33,662 bases of DNA from an uncultured Acetobacteraceae bacterium (GCA_903924985.1 CAIYDT010000164.1:1-33662), one strand, 5' to 3'; numbered from the stretch's first letter, positions 19,471-28,682 are shown. Notes: generated by a model not told the origin, from the letters alone. Numbers and translations are program-made.

Positions 19471-20175
19471 CTACATCGACGGCACCTGCAGGGCGATCAG
19501 CGTGCCATCCTCCAAATGGTCCGCGACATTTTTCACGCCTGGGGTGTTCTCCGCGGCGACAACCATGGCTCGGCGGTGATCTTCGCCGCGCACGATGCCC
19601 CACAGGTGCACAACGCCGTCTTGCACGGTCACGTCGAATTGCGCGACCTGGCTGGCCCATTTGTGGTGGCGGAATTCCTCCAGCAGCGCCTTTCGGATCG
19701 AGCGGTCGTCGCTGCTGACCGGAGCCGGTTCGGCGCGCAGGTGGGTTGCCAGCGCCTTCAGCAGATTGGCGCGTGTCACGATGCCCAGCACCTTGCCGTC
19801 GACCACCACGGGCACCCGTTTGATCCGCCTGGATTCCAGAATATTGGCGATCTCGGCGATGGGCGTATCGGGGGAGACGGTGATCAGGTCGGTGGTCATG
19901 ATCTCGCTGGCTTTGCGTCCGTGGGTGCGGACGTAGTCGGCGGCGATCATGGCGGTGCTGCTGAACAATTCCAGCAGCTGCGAGCGCCGCTTTTCCGTTC
20001 CCGTTTCTGCGCGGCGCAACAGGTCGCCTTCGCTGACGATGCCGACGATGATGCCGCTGTCGACGACCGGGAGGCCGCTGATGCGGTTCGCCAGCATCAG
20101 GTCGACAAGTTCTTCCAGTGGCGTATCGGGACGGGCGGTGATGACGTCGGGGGTCATGATGTCGGCCGCGTTCAT
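19471..20175 (-). CDS. CBS-pair and BON domain protein
   Basis: A 234-residue protein. CBS 1 (about 1-60) begins MNAADIMTPDVITARPDTPLEELVDLM; CBS 2 (about 88-145) has ASEIMTTDLITVSPDTPIAEIANIL. The C-terminal third (about 155-225) is a BON domain with FDVTVQDGVVHLWGIVRGEDHRRAMVVAAENTPGVKNVADHL. CBS pairs sense adenine nucleotides such as AMP, ATP or SAM; BON domains bind phospholipid or other proteins. The combination is common in proteobacteria and usually of unknown role. AGGAG lies eight bases before the ATG. It is 37 bases downstream of the methyltransferase on the same strand, so co-transcription is possible. Confidence 0.88.
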   Translation of the reverse strand: MNAADIMTPDVITARPDTPLEELVDLMLANRISGLPVVDSGIIVGIVSEGDLLRRAETGTEKRRSQLLELFSSTAMIAADYVRTHGRKASEIMTTDLITVSPDTPIAEIANILESRRIKRVPVVVDGKVLGIVTRANLLKALATHLRAEPAPVSSDDRSIRKALLEEFRHHKWASQVAQFDVTVQDGVVHLWGIVRGEDHRRAMVVAAENTPGVKNVADHLEDGTLIALQVPSM

Positions 20176-20212
20176 TGTGTTTTCTCCTGGTTTCAGGGAC
20201 GGCTTATGTCTC

Positions 20213-23200
20213 TCATGGCATGTTCATTGGGGCGCTGCCTTGACCCAGGTCAAAAGCCGCCAGGCACAGGGATGGCGCATCGGGGAAGGAGCGGTGGCTG
20301 AAGCTTCCGAGCACATGCTGGTATTGCGTGCGGTCCAGGCCGTAGGCGAGAGCGATTGTGGCGTCCAATTTCGCGCGCAGGTCCCATAGGGAAGCCGGGG
20401 CGCCGGACAGTTGCTCGGCGGCCTCCGCCAGGAACGATCGATCGTCCGGTGTCAGTATGGGCACCGGCATACCGTTAACGATGTAAAGGCTGAGGTGAGC
20501 GGCGGCTTTCTGCCGTGTCAGCCAGTCGAAGGTGAAACTGTTCATCAACGCGCACAGCATCAGCGCGTGCGACAACGGGCGCGCGCCGGGGTGCTTCTCA
20601 ACCGTCGCGGTGTGGCCGAAGACCGTGTTGGGCGGTGCGATCATCGCGATCATGGTGCGCTCATCGGTGGAACGGGCGATGTCGCGGAAGGCCAGCCGGA
20701 AATGTTTTGCCGCTTCGGCGACGTTGGGTTTGTCGCGCAATGCCCGTTCCGAAACGGAGTAGCGTGGCGCGGTATCCCATCGGTCGGTAAATTGGTGGAA
20801 CGTCTTGCCCTCGTGCAGGGTGTATCGGCCGGGCTGACCGGCGACGAAGCAGCCGGCATCGGCGGTCATGTGCAGGTCGCAGCCGAACTGAATGCCGAGT
20901 TCCCGGCACCATCCGCCGAATGTCGTGCGGTTGGCGAATAGTGTGCGGGCAACCGCCACGTCGGTGGCGCCCCGCAGTTCCAGCGGGGTGAGGTTCGCGC
21001 CGGCGGATGCGGCCAGAAAATCCGCATCGTACTCCATGACCCGGCCGGGCTCGTCCAGGTCGGCTACCGACTCCAGATAGAACGCGCAGCGCAAGGACCG
21101 CGTCGGACCCGGTTTGCGAGCGACGAGCAGGGCGAATTTGAAGCGGCTGTCGATATCGAACAGCTTGCGGCGATTTTCGAAGGAATAGCAGCAGGCGATG
21201 TGCGTTTCACCGAAATACCGCCGCCGGAGGTCGGTGGTGCCTTCATTTGCGTGGAACGCCGAGGGCAGCAGCACACCGATCGTACGCCCCAGGTCCAGAT
21301 TGCGTTCGGCGAACAGGTGGAACGCATCCGGTGTGCCCCCCGGGCGTTTGCGGAATAAACGAACCGCCAATCGTTTTTGTTGTTCGTATCCGGCTTTATA
21401 TGTCTCGAAGGCCAAGGCCACGCTCGGATCGGCCAGCACGCGTTGCTCGATGGCCAGGCGTTCGCGTTTGGTGGGGGCGTCCAGCACCGACAGGTCGTAT
21501 CCGGCGACGAAATCTTCGGTGCGGTACTGGATGACATCCCAGGGCGGGTTGCTCAAAACCGCGTCGAACCCGCCGGCCTGGAAGGCCTCGGGGAAGGTCA
21601 GATCCCACGGCAGGGCGGCCGCGCCTGCCTGCGACAGCGCACGCTGTCTCGAGGTCAACACGTCGGGCCAGCGGCCGTTCGCGGCAACCGACCCCGCCAG
21701 CGCTTGCCATTCGTCGTCGCAGTCGCGTTCCCCCAGCGCCACCGCGCCGGACCACGCCCGAGCCAATTGCCGCATCGGCGCCAGCACCGCGTCCAAACGG
21801 GCCTTCGCCGCATCCTTCAGCGCGAGGTCGCTGACATCGCGGCCGATGCTGGCATTCAACGCGGCGACTTCTATCAGCGCGTCTTTCACCGATGCCGCCA
21901 GCCGTTCCGCCACGCCGCGTGCCAGCAACGGGTCCAAAAGCTTCCCGCCAACCGGCAGGGTCGCGAGGTCGGCCAGGAACGGGCTGCCGACGGAATCCCC
22001 TGCCACCAGCCGGTGGTCCAGGAAGGTCAGCGGCAAGCCCTCAGCGTAGGACTCCAGCCATAACGCCAGCTTCGCCAGCTCCACCGCCAGCGGATTGCGG
22101 TCCACGCCATACAGGCAATGCACCGCCACCAGCCGGCGGCAGATGGCCAAAGCGCGGGACGGCGCAATGCCCTCGGCAGCATGGCTCGGCAGATAGGCCG
22201 GCAGCGCCGCATCGATGCCGCGCAACACCTCCAGCCGCGCCTGGTGTTCGGGCGGTCCCGCGTCGCACAGGCGGCAGGCGGCGTAGAGCGCGTCGCCGAG
22301 GAAGCGGCATGCCTCGATCAGGAAATGGCCGCTGCCGGTGGCGGGATCGACCACCCGCAGCCGCAGGATGGAGCAAGGATCGGGGTTGTCGTCGGGGCTG
22401 ACCTCGGCGACGAGCGGGCCCAATGTCTCACGCACCAAGAAGCGGACGAAGGCATGCGGCGTGTAATAGGAGCCGGTGCTTTTGCGTCCGGTGCCGGCAC
22501 GGAGAAAAAAGCGGCCGGGTGGGATCGGGTCGTCCCCGTCGGTGCCGGGCACCACGATTTCCAGCTTGGCGCGCCGCAACCGGATCATGGGTTCGGCGGC
22601 GATGCCGGGTTCCAGCTCCAGCAGCGCCTCGTAGACGTGGCCGAGGTCCTCCACATCCAACGAGCCATAGTGAACCCGTTCGCGTGGGCGTCCTTTGGGC
22701 GTGGTCCACAGCAACCGGTCGAGCAGCACCGCCGCGGCCCGATCGCCCCAGGACAACGCGTCCAGCACCGGCGTGGCGCCGTCGCCGAATAGCGCCCCGC
22801 CCAGCGGCGCGATGGACAAGCCGCCGCAACCGATACCGTCGCGGAAGACGCGAAAGACGGTGCGCAGGCCGTCCTCCAGCATGCGGCCGGTGTCGTGCCC
22901 CTGGTCGAGATGCCGCCGTACCAGAGGACCGAGGGCCTGGTTGGGCGACAAGGCGCCCCGCCATAGCGGCGTCGAAGCGAAGCTGAAGGCGTGCGCGGGG
23001 TCGGAGGCACTTTCCAGCTTCAGGATGAACAGCAGACGGTAGACCAGGATCAGGCCTTCCGCCCACAGCGTGGCGGCGGGTGCATCGTGGGCCGGGTTGC
23101 GATCGAGGACGGCTTGCAAGAACCCCTCGATCGCGCCTCGGGCCTGCACGCGCAGTTCTTTGGTGATGCGGGCTTGGCTGAGGCGGGCGGCCTCCAGCAC

Positions 23201-23800
23201 CGTTGGCAGGGCGGTAATGCCAGGTGGGCCAGCCAGGGCCGCCAGCACCCGCGCCGTGTCGGGTGGGTGCGACGCATCCCATCCAGACAGAGGGATGCTG
23301 AGATGACTATCCGCCTCGGCCGGATCGCAAAGCAGTAGGCGCAGCGTGTCGCCGTCGGTCAGCAGCCCGGCGCGCTCATTGCGTGCACGCAGCACCCGCT
23401 GAGCGGCTCGCGTTGGGCTGAACCGGTACGCTCGGCCGCCGCGGCGAGGGGCATCCAGGTCGGTCTCGGTCGCGATGGACCAGGTGCGCAATGTGGCGCC
23501 GCTGCCGGTCAGTAGCCAGCCGCCGTCCTCCGGCCCCTCGCGGGTAACGATCGGTTCCTGTTTGGCCGGTTCCTGGTAGCCAAGCACGCGGGACAGCGGC
23601 GCGATGACGTGGTTGTGCACCCGCTGCGGCCCGCCGATCCTGCCCAGCGTGCGCACCCCGCGTCGCAACGCAGTCCATTGGGCCGAATCGGGCGGGATCA
23701 AAAGCCCAAGCCGCGTCAGGGTGGCTTCCAATTCGAAGCGCAGAAATGGTGCGGGCAGCGCGGCGCCACTGACGGTGCAGTCGCGTAATTCCAGGCTCAT
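20213..23800 (-). CDS. N6-adenine DNA methyltransferase, Eco57I/PglX/DrmMI-like
   Basis: A 1195-residue protein. Residues about 60-160 look like a degenerate restriction-endonuclease-type fold (IAPLSRVLGY...LLTDGDTLRLLL) with no visible ExK catalytic pair. A helical section with the family landmark GSLDVEDLGHVYEALLELEP (379-398) follows. The methylase core has STGSYYTPHAFV (441-452), motif I DPATGSGHFL (485-494), GVDRNPLAVELAKLALWL (565-582), LDHRLVAGDS and motif IV NPPW (751-754). The C-terminal half is a target-recognition-like region ending NSFTFDWLTRQKAAAHLSLYIVNGMPVPIL. It overlaps the helicase gene by ATGA. The order helicase then methylase is that of class 1 DISARM (drmD-drmMI), but no DrmA, B or C follows. 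Confidence 0.87.
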   Translation of the reverse strand: MSLELRDCTVSGAALPAPFLRFELEATLTRLGLLIPPDSAQWTALRRGVRTLGRIGGPQRVHNHVIAPLSRVLGYQEPAKQEPIVTREGPEDGGWLLTGSGATLRTWSIATETDLDAPRRGGRAYRFSPTRAAQRVLRARNERAGLLTDGDTLRLLLCDPAEADSHLSIPLSGWDASHPPDTARVLAALAGPPGITALPTVLEAARLSQARITKELRVQARGAIEGFLQAVLDRNPAHDAPAATLWAEGLILVYRLLFILKLESASDPAHAFSFASTPLWRGALSPNQALGPLVRRHLDQGHDTGRMLEDGLRTVFRVFRDGIGCGGLSIAPLGGALFGDGATPVLDALSWGDRAAAVLLDRLLWTTPKGRPRERVHYGSLDVEDLGHVYEALLELEPGIAAEPMIRLRRAKLEIVVPGTDGDDPIPPGRFFLRAGTGRKSTGSYYTPHAFVRFLVRETLGPLVAEVSPDDNPDPCSILRLRVVDPATGSGHFLIEACRFLGDALYAACRLCDAGPPEHQARLEVLRGIDAALPAYLPSHAAEGIAPSRALAICRRLVAVHCLYGVDRNPLAVELAKLALWLESYAEGLPLTFLDHRLVAGDSVGSPFLADLATLPVGGKLLDPLLARGVAERLAASVKDALIEVAALNASIGRDVSDLALKDAAKARLDAVLAPMRQLARAWSGAVALGERDCDDEWQALAGSVAANGRWPDVLTSRQRALSQAGAAALPWDLTFPEAFQAGGFDAVLSNPPWDVIQYRTEDFVAGYDLSVLDAPTKRERLAIEQRVLADPSVALAFETYKAGYEQQKRLAVRLFRKRPGGTPDAFHLFAERNLDLGRTIGVLLPSAFHANEGTTDLRRRYFGETHIACCYSFENRRKLFDIDSRFKFALLVARKPGPTRSLRCAFYLESVADLDEPGRVMEYDADFLAASAGANLTPLELRGATDVAVARTLFANRTTFGGWCRELGIQFGCDLHMTADAGCFVAGQPGRYTLHEGKTFHQFTDRWDTAPRYSVSERALRDKPNVAEAAKHFRLAFRDIARSTDERTMIAMIAPPNTVFGHTATVEKHPGARPLSHALMLCALMNSFTFDWLTRQKAAAHLSLYIVNGMPVPILTPDDRSFLAEAAEQLSGAPASLWDLRAKLDATIALAYGLDRTQYQHVLGSFSHRSFPDAPSLCLAAFDLGQGSAPMNMP

Positions 23801-26700
23801 GCCGCGGACACCAGCATCAGCATGCCCGTTCGGTGCAGCACCGGTGGGGACAGGGTCGGCATTTCGCGGATGCGGCGTCGGAAGTGACCGACAACCTTAT
23901 CGGCTTCGCGTCGATCCGCTGGCGTATTCGCGGGATCGGTCGCGAAAGCGGCGAGGCGTTCGATTGGGTTGGCCGCGAACCGCCATACCGGGCCTTTAGG
24001 TGCGGTCCCGAACAGGTCTATGGCGGCGGGCTGGCGGGGGCCGCAGATCGTATCCACCCTGCGGGCGACCCAGCGATCGAGGTTGGTCCGGTCGGTTTCG
24101 AGGGCAACGGTGTGCTGTCCGATGAATGCGGCAGCGAACGCGTGCATGGCGCCGGTCGCGGTGGCCTCCGCCTCCGCCAGACGACGCGGTGCCCAGGCGA
24201 CGAATGGACGCCATGGATCGTGTGCGGCGAGTTCCCGGTCCGGGGCGGAGCAACGTAGCCAATCCTCGGGTTCCGGCAGGACCCGGGGCGGATCGTTTTC
24301 CGGCAGAAAGACCGCGATAAGGCGCTGCAACGCGATGTGGCGCTGGGTGTGGATTTCCATGGTGTAGGTCAGCAGCAGCGCATTTTCGTGATGACGGGCT
24401 ACGCTCACGCGACCGTCTCCGGCCTGCCGGGCACGCCCAATGGCCTTGCGAACGGCGGGATCGGCGCGGCCCACCGTGTCCTGCTCACCAGCCCTGGCCA
24501 CGAAATCCGCCAGATCGACCATCGCCGCCTGCCGCTTCGCTGTCCCGCCGGCCCGGGTCGCGGCGCGCATCAGCGTGGCGTCGGTGTTGAGGCCCTGGCC
24601 GGCGAACCAGCCGTGGCGGACGGCCATGCCGTCGAACCCCTCGTACGCTCTGTCGATTTCGTGCAGCAGGTCGCGGAATGCTTCGGTCTGGGCTTCGGTC
24701 GCGGCGATATCCAGGGTGCGGATGGGGGCTTTGCCCTCGGAGAACAAGGTGGCCTGTTCCTCGGCCAAGCCGGTCAATGATCCGGCATTAAGACGGTCCT
24801 CATCCGCCGTCATGCCCAGCGTATCCGGCATGAACGTCAGTTGTGCGCGGGCTTTTTCGTATTTGGTGATGAGGCGGAGCAACAACCGTTCCTCGAACGT
24901 GCCAGCCAGGCACAGATAGCGAATTTCCGGTTCCTCTGTTTGCCCGTAACGGTCGATGCGGCCGTTGCGTTGTTCCAGGCGGTTTGGGTTGTACGGCAAA
25001 TCCAGATGGATAAGATAGTGGCAACGCTGTTGCAGGTTCAGGCCCTCGGCCAGAGAATCTGTGCTGACCAGGATCAGATTTTCTTCCATGGCGCACCGTT
25101 CCGCGGCCAGGGTGCGGGCTTCCTCGCTGTCCTGACCGCCAATGGTGAGGACTTCGCCGCCGATACCGTGCAAGGCACGAACGGCGGCTGCCTGACTGTC
25201 TCCGTACTCAGTATAGACCAGCACATTCGCGTTCGGTTCAGCCGCTCGGATCAAGCGAATTTCGGCGATCAGCGCTTCCAGTTTTGGATCGAACAGTTCC
25301 GCCGCTTCGCCCAATCGTATCAGTGACCGCAAGGCCGCTTCGGTATCTCCGGTCGCGCGCAAATCGGCGGCGATATCCTCCGCCTCCAGCCGCTCCACGT
25401 CGGTTTCGGCCTGGGAGTCCAGCACACCGAAGCGCATGGCCCGACGGCGGTAGGCGCGCAACGTCCGCACCCGCTCCCGCCGTTCCGCGACAGGTTCAGG
25501 CCGATCCCCCAGCCCTGCGTAACGGTCGGCGACTACCCGCAACGTCGCGACACAGGCCGCGATGGTGGACACCGACCGCTTCAACAGGCTGACAAACGCC
25601 AGTGCGTCGCCGAATTTCTTCGCCTCCGAAGCCCGGTTCAGACGCGGTGCTACCAACGCCGACAGTGTTCGGTGAAACGATTGCATCACCGGATCGTCGC
25701 AACGGATGGGCACCGGCACGACGCGACGTTCCCGGAACAACGGAAGCCCGGTCACGGGATCGGCGATGTGCGATTTCAGCCGGCGAACCACATGGCGGCG
25801 GTACGCCAGACCGGACAGACCGCCGCGCCCGTCCACCAGGCTGGGGTCCAGCAACTCCATCAGCGAGGCGAAGTGCGGGTCGTACCCGTCGTGAGGGGTG
25901 GCCGTTAGCAACAGCAACCCATCCGACTGGCGTGCCAGCACCTCGGCCAACCGGCGGCGCAGGGTGTCTTCTCGCGACGTGGTATTCGCGGCACTGACGC
26001 AGTGGTGGGCTTCGTCGATAATCGCCAGGTCCCAGGCGGTACGTTCCAGCTCCTCCAGCACCGATTCCTGCTTGGCGAAATCCAGCGAGGTCAGCACGAA
26101 GGCCGTGGCGCCGAAAGGGTTGCCGCCCATTTCCAGCTTGCGGCGTTCGTCGCGTAACGCGGCGCTGTCGGCCAGCACGGTGAAGCGCAGGCCGAAGCGA
26201 TACCGCATCTCCTGCTCCCATTGGCGCAGCAGCGGCCCGGCGGGGGCGACGATCAGGATGCGGTGGGCGCGCCGCCGAGCGATCAGTTCGGCGGCTATTA
26301 ACCCGGCCTCGATGGTTTTACCAAGGCCCACGCCGTCCGCCAGCAGCAGCCGGGGACGGGGCAATTCCAGCGCGCGCATCAGCGGGACCAGCTGATACGG
26401 TTCGATCCGAACCCGTCCCGGTGCGGCGGCGACCATCTCCGAGGTGCCGGGATTTTGGTCCAGCAAACAAGCCTGATGATACAGGCGCCAAGCCGCCAGT
26501 GGTCCCGGCTGCTCCGGGTCCAACGCGTCGTGCAGGAGCTGCACAGGCTCTTGCGGTCGCAGCAGGTCCCACTCCAACCCGCGCAAATCGTCGGCGATAC
26601 AGCGCAGGCGCAGCCGTTCCTGCTCGCCCAGGTTCTCCCGTTCCAGCACGTCCCAGGTCAGGCCGCGGGCGAGAACCCTCGTCCCAGTTGTCAGTTGCAT
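23797..26700 (-). CDS. SNF2-family helicase/translocase, DrmD-like
   Basis: A 967-residue superfamily 2 ATPase. Motif I is DGVGLGKT (122-129), motif II DEAH (229-232), motif III TATP (266-269), and motif VI QRNGRIDRYGQ (577-587). The N-terminus (TGTRVLARGLTWDVL, an SH3-like RapA/DrmD-type start) and the helical C-terminal third (about 600-967) are outside the motor. No nuclease motif is seen. It probably translocates on double-stranded DNA and works with the overlapping methyltransferase. RapA-type transcription recycling is less likely because of the methylase partner. First gene of a leftward operon; the ribosome site is weak. Confidence 0.87.
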   Translation of the reverse strand: MQLTTGTRVLARGLTWDVLERENLGEQERLRLRCIADDLRGLEWDLLRPQEPVQLLHDALDPEQPGPLAAWRLYHQACLLDQNPGTSEMVAAAPGRVRIEPYQLVPLMRALELPRPRLLLADGVGLGKTIEAGLIAAELIARRRAHRILIVAPAGPLLRQWEQEMRYRFGLRFTVLADSAALRDERRKLEMGGNPFGATAFVLTSLDFAKQESVLEELERTAWDLAIIDEAHHCVSAANTTSREDTLRRRLAEVLARQSDGLLLLTATPHDGYDPHFASLMELLDPSLVDGRGGLSGLAYRRHVVRRLKSHIADPVTGLPLFRERRVVPVPIRCDDPVMQSFHRTLSALVAPRLNRASEAKKFGDALAFVSLLKRSVSTIAACVATLRVVADRYAGLGDRPEPVAERRERVRTLRAYRRRAMRFGVLDSQAETDVERLEAEDIAADLRATGDTEAALRSLIRLGEAAELFDPKLEALIAEIRLIRAAEPNANVLVYTEYGDSQAAAVRALHGIGGEVLTIGGQDSEEARTLAAERCAMEENLILVSTDSLAEGLNLQQRCHYLIHLDLPYNPNRLEQRNGRIDRYGQTEEPEIRYLCLAGTFEERLLLRLITKYEKARAQLTFMPDTLGMTADEDRLNAGSLTGLAEEQATLFSEGKAPIRTLDIAATEAQTEAFRDLLHEIDRAYEGFDGMAVRHGWFAGQGLNTDATLMRAATRAGGTAKRQAAMVDLADFVARAGEQDTVGRADPAVRKAIGRARQAGDGRVSVARHHENALLLTYTMEIHTQRHIALQRLIAVFLPENDPPRVLPEPEDWLRCSAPDRELAAHDPWRPFVAWAPRRLAEAEATATGAMHAFAAAFIGQHTVALETDRTNLDRWVARRVDTICGPRQPAAIDLFGTAPKGPVWRFAANPIERLAAFATDPANTPADRREADKVVGHFRRRIREMPTLSPPVLHRTGMLMLVSAA

Positions 26701-26787
26701 AGGTGCCTGCCATCGAAAGCATTTTGCTTCTCGGCAAGCAGGGGATCATGCTTGGGTTAAGAAAAGGTTAACGCGGAGCAAAAAAAG
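26701..26787. promoter_or_regulatory. Divergent gap between helicase and SDR genes
   Basis: 87 bases that must hold the promoters of the leftward helicase-methylase operon and the rightward SDR gene. Visible: a small perfect hairpin AAGCA-TTT-TGCTT (26717-26729) and two GGTTAA direct repeats just before the SDR ribosome site (GGAG, about nine bases before its ATG). No consensus -35/-10 pair is convincing. Confidence 0.25.
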
Positions 26788-27585
26788 ATGGATCGACGGT
26801 TTCGCGGCAAAGTCGCGGTGGTGATGGGTGGCGCCTCCGGCATTGGCCTGGCGATCGCCCGTCGGCTTCATCATGAGGGCGCGACGGTGCTGGCCGCCGA
26901 CGTCAACGCCGACGCGCTCAAAGCAGTCGAGACCGAACTCGGTGCGCGCTTCCATGGCATGATGGCCGACGTGACGCATGAGGCGCATGTGGAAGCGGCG
27001 ATCGCCGCGGCGACCGATCAGTTCGGTTCGGTCGATACTGCCTTCAACGTCGCCGGCGCGTCGCGGCCCGGCTATATCGTCGATCTGGCGGAGGCCGACT
27101 GGGACTTCACCGTCGATTTGTGCCTGAAGGGCGTGTTCCTCGGCATGAAGCATCAGGCGCGGCAGATGATGCGGCAGAAAACGGGCGGTACCATCGTCAA
27201 CATCGCGTCGTTGAACGCCCACGTGCCAATGCACGCCGGATCGGCCTATGTGTCCGCCAAGGCGGGTGTCGAGGCGCTGACCAAGAACGGCGCGCTGGAG
27301 TTCGCCGAACACGGCATAAGGGTGAACGCCGTGCTGCCGGGGTTGGTGCGGACGCCGCTCACCCGCCGGCATTTCGACAACCCCGACGCGCTGGCCGCCT
27401 TCGTCGAGCGCATCCCGATGGGCCGCCCGGCGCAACCCGAGGAAATCGCGGCACCGGCCCTGTTCCTCGCCAGCGAGGACGCCAGCTACGTCTCGGGCGC
27501 AAGTCTGCTGGTGGATGGGGCGTGGGCGGTCAGCGGGTATCCGGACATGCGGCCGTTTCGGGGGCCGGTGCGGTGGAACGGGTAG
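26788..27585 (+). CDS. Short-chain dehydrogenase/reductase
   Basis: A 265-residue classical SDR using NAD(P). Cofactor loop GGASGIG (14-20), acidic residue in ADVN (38-40) favouring NAD over NADP, DV at 61-62, NVAG (87-90, in place of NNAG), catalytic Ser141 and Tyr154-x3-Lys158 (YVSAK), and the closing segment GIRVNAVLPGLVRTPLT. The end, YVSGASLLVDGAWAVSGY, is typical. The substrate is unknown. It stands alone, convergent with the GYF-domain gene six bases away. Confidence 0.92.
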   Translation: MDRRFRGKVAVVMGGASGIGLAIARRLHHEGATVLAADVNADALKAVETELGARFHGMMADVTHEAHVEAAIAAATDQFGSVDTAFNVAGASRPGYIVDLAEADWDFTVDLCLKGVFLGMKHQARQMMRQKTGGTIVNIASLNAHVPMHAGSAYVSAKAGVEALTKNGALEFAEHGIRVNAVLPGLVRTPLTRRHFDNPDALAAFVERIPMGRPAQPEEIAAPALFLASEDASYVSGASLLVDGAWAVSGYPDMRPFRGPVRWNG

Positions 27586-27591
27586 AGGCGG

Positions 27592-28479
27592 TCAGGCGCC
27601 TGTCTGCGCGACCTGAATCTGAGAAACGAACCAAGCCATATACCAGCGCAGCAGCCAAGGGATCGGAATCACCAACACCGAGCCCAATCCGAAAGCGAGG
27701 GCCCGCCACAGGATCGAGAGCCCGGTTCCAGCGAAGTCGAACGCAAGCGTTCCCTCCACGTGCTGGCACATCCAGCGCATCATGGCCTTAACCACCCATG
27801 CCCAGCCGATGATCGTTATGAAGGAGACATAGAGCAGCACCATCAGCCCGATATATGTCCACGTACCGCCCGTGAAGGTGAGTTTCACGAGCCCATCATC
27901 GGTCCCAAGCTTCGTGCAAAACCAGCGAATGACCTGCACGGTCAGGGCAGCGGTCAGCGGGACGGCAATGATCATGATGTAGGGGGAGAACTGTTCGGCA
28001 AGGGTCAGGATGGCGATCGCGATAAAAACCAGCCAAATGTCGGCAGGCTGTCCCGCGAATGTTAAGCGCCTCCCATCGGGCAATATCGTGTGCGTGCCAA
28101 TGAATCGGTAGAATACCGTGTTGGTCCAAGGCGTAGGGACGATTACCAGACCACCCAGGCATAGCAGCAGGGAGCGCCAGAACAGGCCCCACACCGGAAA
28201 ATCGGCGGACAGGTTGCCGGCTGGCATCGTCGCGATGGCCGCGGGCGCAACCGAAAGGGTCGCGGACGGAATTGGCGGTGGCTGTTGCCCAACAAACAGG
28301 GCCGCGAATTTCTCAACCTGCCCCGCCGCGCGCCAATCCGTCAGTTCGGCGGACCAGACCAAGGTTTCTTGCCCGATCGTGCCGTTGCCTATCAGGCGAA
28401 CTATATCGGCCTCTGAGTATGGCCCCTGCCGGTTGCGGCCTGGATCGACATAATAGAATGATGCGGACGTTTCAACCAT
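27592..28479 (-). CDS. GYF-domain membrane protein with three internal repeats
   Basis: A 295-residue protein. The N-terminal part (about 7-62) is a GYF_2-type domain: FYYVDPGRNRQGPYSEADIVRLI...ETLVWSAELTDWRAAGQ. A Pro/Ala linker follows, then a membrane region. That region has three similar units, each a polar start followed by a (F/T)F(A/T)G turn and a hydrophobic helix: about 123-158 (FYRFIGTHTI...LTFAGQPADIWL), 186-220 (WFCTKLGTDD...LTFTGGTWTYIG) and 235-268 (RWMCQHVEGT...FDFAGTGLSILW). This resembles DUF898-like membrane proteins. The function is unknown; GYF domains bind proline-rich peptides or act as cytosolic adaptors. A GAGG ribosome site is present. A 53-codon gene precedes it by 41 bases. 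Confidence 0.8.
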   Translation of the reverse strand: MVETSASFYYVDPGRNRQGPYSEADIVRLIGNGTIGQETLVWSAELTDWRAAGQVEKFAALFVGQQPPPIPSATLSVAPAAIATMPAGNLSADFPVWGLFWRSLLLCLGGLVIVPTPWTNTVFYRFIGTHTILPDGRRLTFAGQPADIWLVFIAIAILTLAEQFSPYIMIIAVPLTAALTVQVIRWFCTKLGTDDGLVKLTFTGGTWTYIGLMVLLYVSFITIIGWAWVVKAMMRWMCQHVEGTLAFDFAGTGLSILWRALAFGLGSVLVIPIPWLLRWYMAWFVSQIQVAQTGA

Positions 28480-28520
28480 CTGAAAACCTCATCTTTTGCT
28501 GCGGTACCGAAGCGTCCCGC

Positions 28521-28682
28521 CTACTCCAAACAGATCGCTTTGTAGCGGCCGGTTTCGTCCCTGCTGCCGCCGAATTTCTTGACCGCGTCGGTAAAGCGGT
28601 CGGTCAGAGCCGTGATACGGGGCCGCGCGATGTCCGGGCAGGCCGTTGCGGCACCGATCGCCATCATAACTTGAATGCGCAT
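28521..28682 (-). CDS. Small ORF with strong ribosome site, unknown function
   Basis: A 53-residue reading frame beginning MRIQVMMAIGAATACPDIAR and ending KKFGGSRDETGRYKAICLE. It is preceded by GGGGAGGTGGT right before the ATG at 28682, the most consensus-like Shine-Dalgarno in this part of the window, and it lies 41 bases upstream of the GYF-domain gene on the same strand. The N-terminal 14 residues are mildly hydrophobic and end near Cys15, so a short signal or lipoprotein-like start is possible but weak. The same frame is open upstream to 28952, including a TTG after AGGAGG, so a longer form cannot be excluded. Confidence 0.45.
   Translation of the reverse strand: MRIQVMMAIGAATACPDIARPRITALTDRFTDAVKKFGGSRDETGRYKAICLE

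Noticed and set aside
20213..26700. Complete DISARM, BREX or Druantia system
   Set aside because: No DUF1998, PLD, PglZ, BrxC or DruE-type genes are in the window; only the helicase-methylase pair can be supported.
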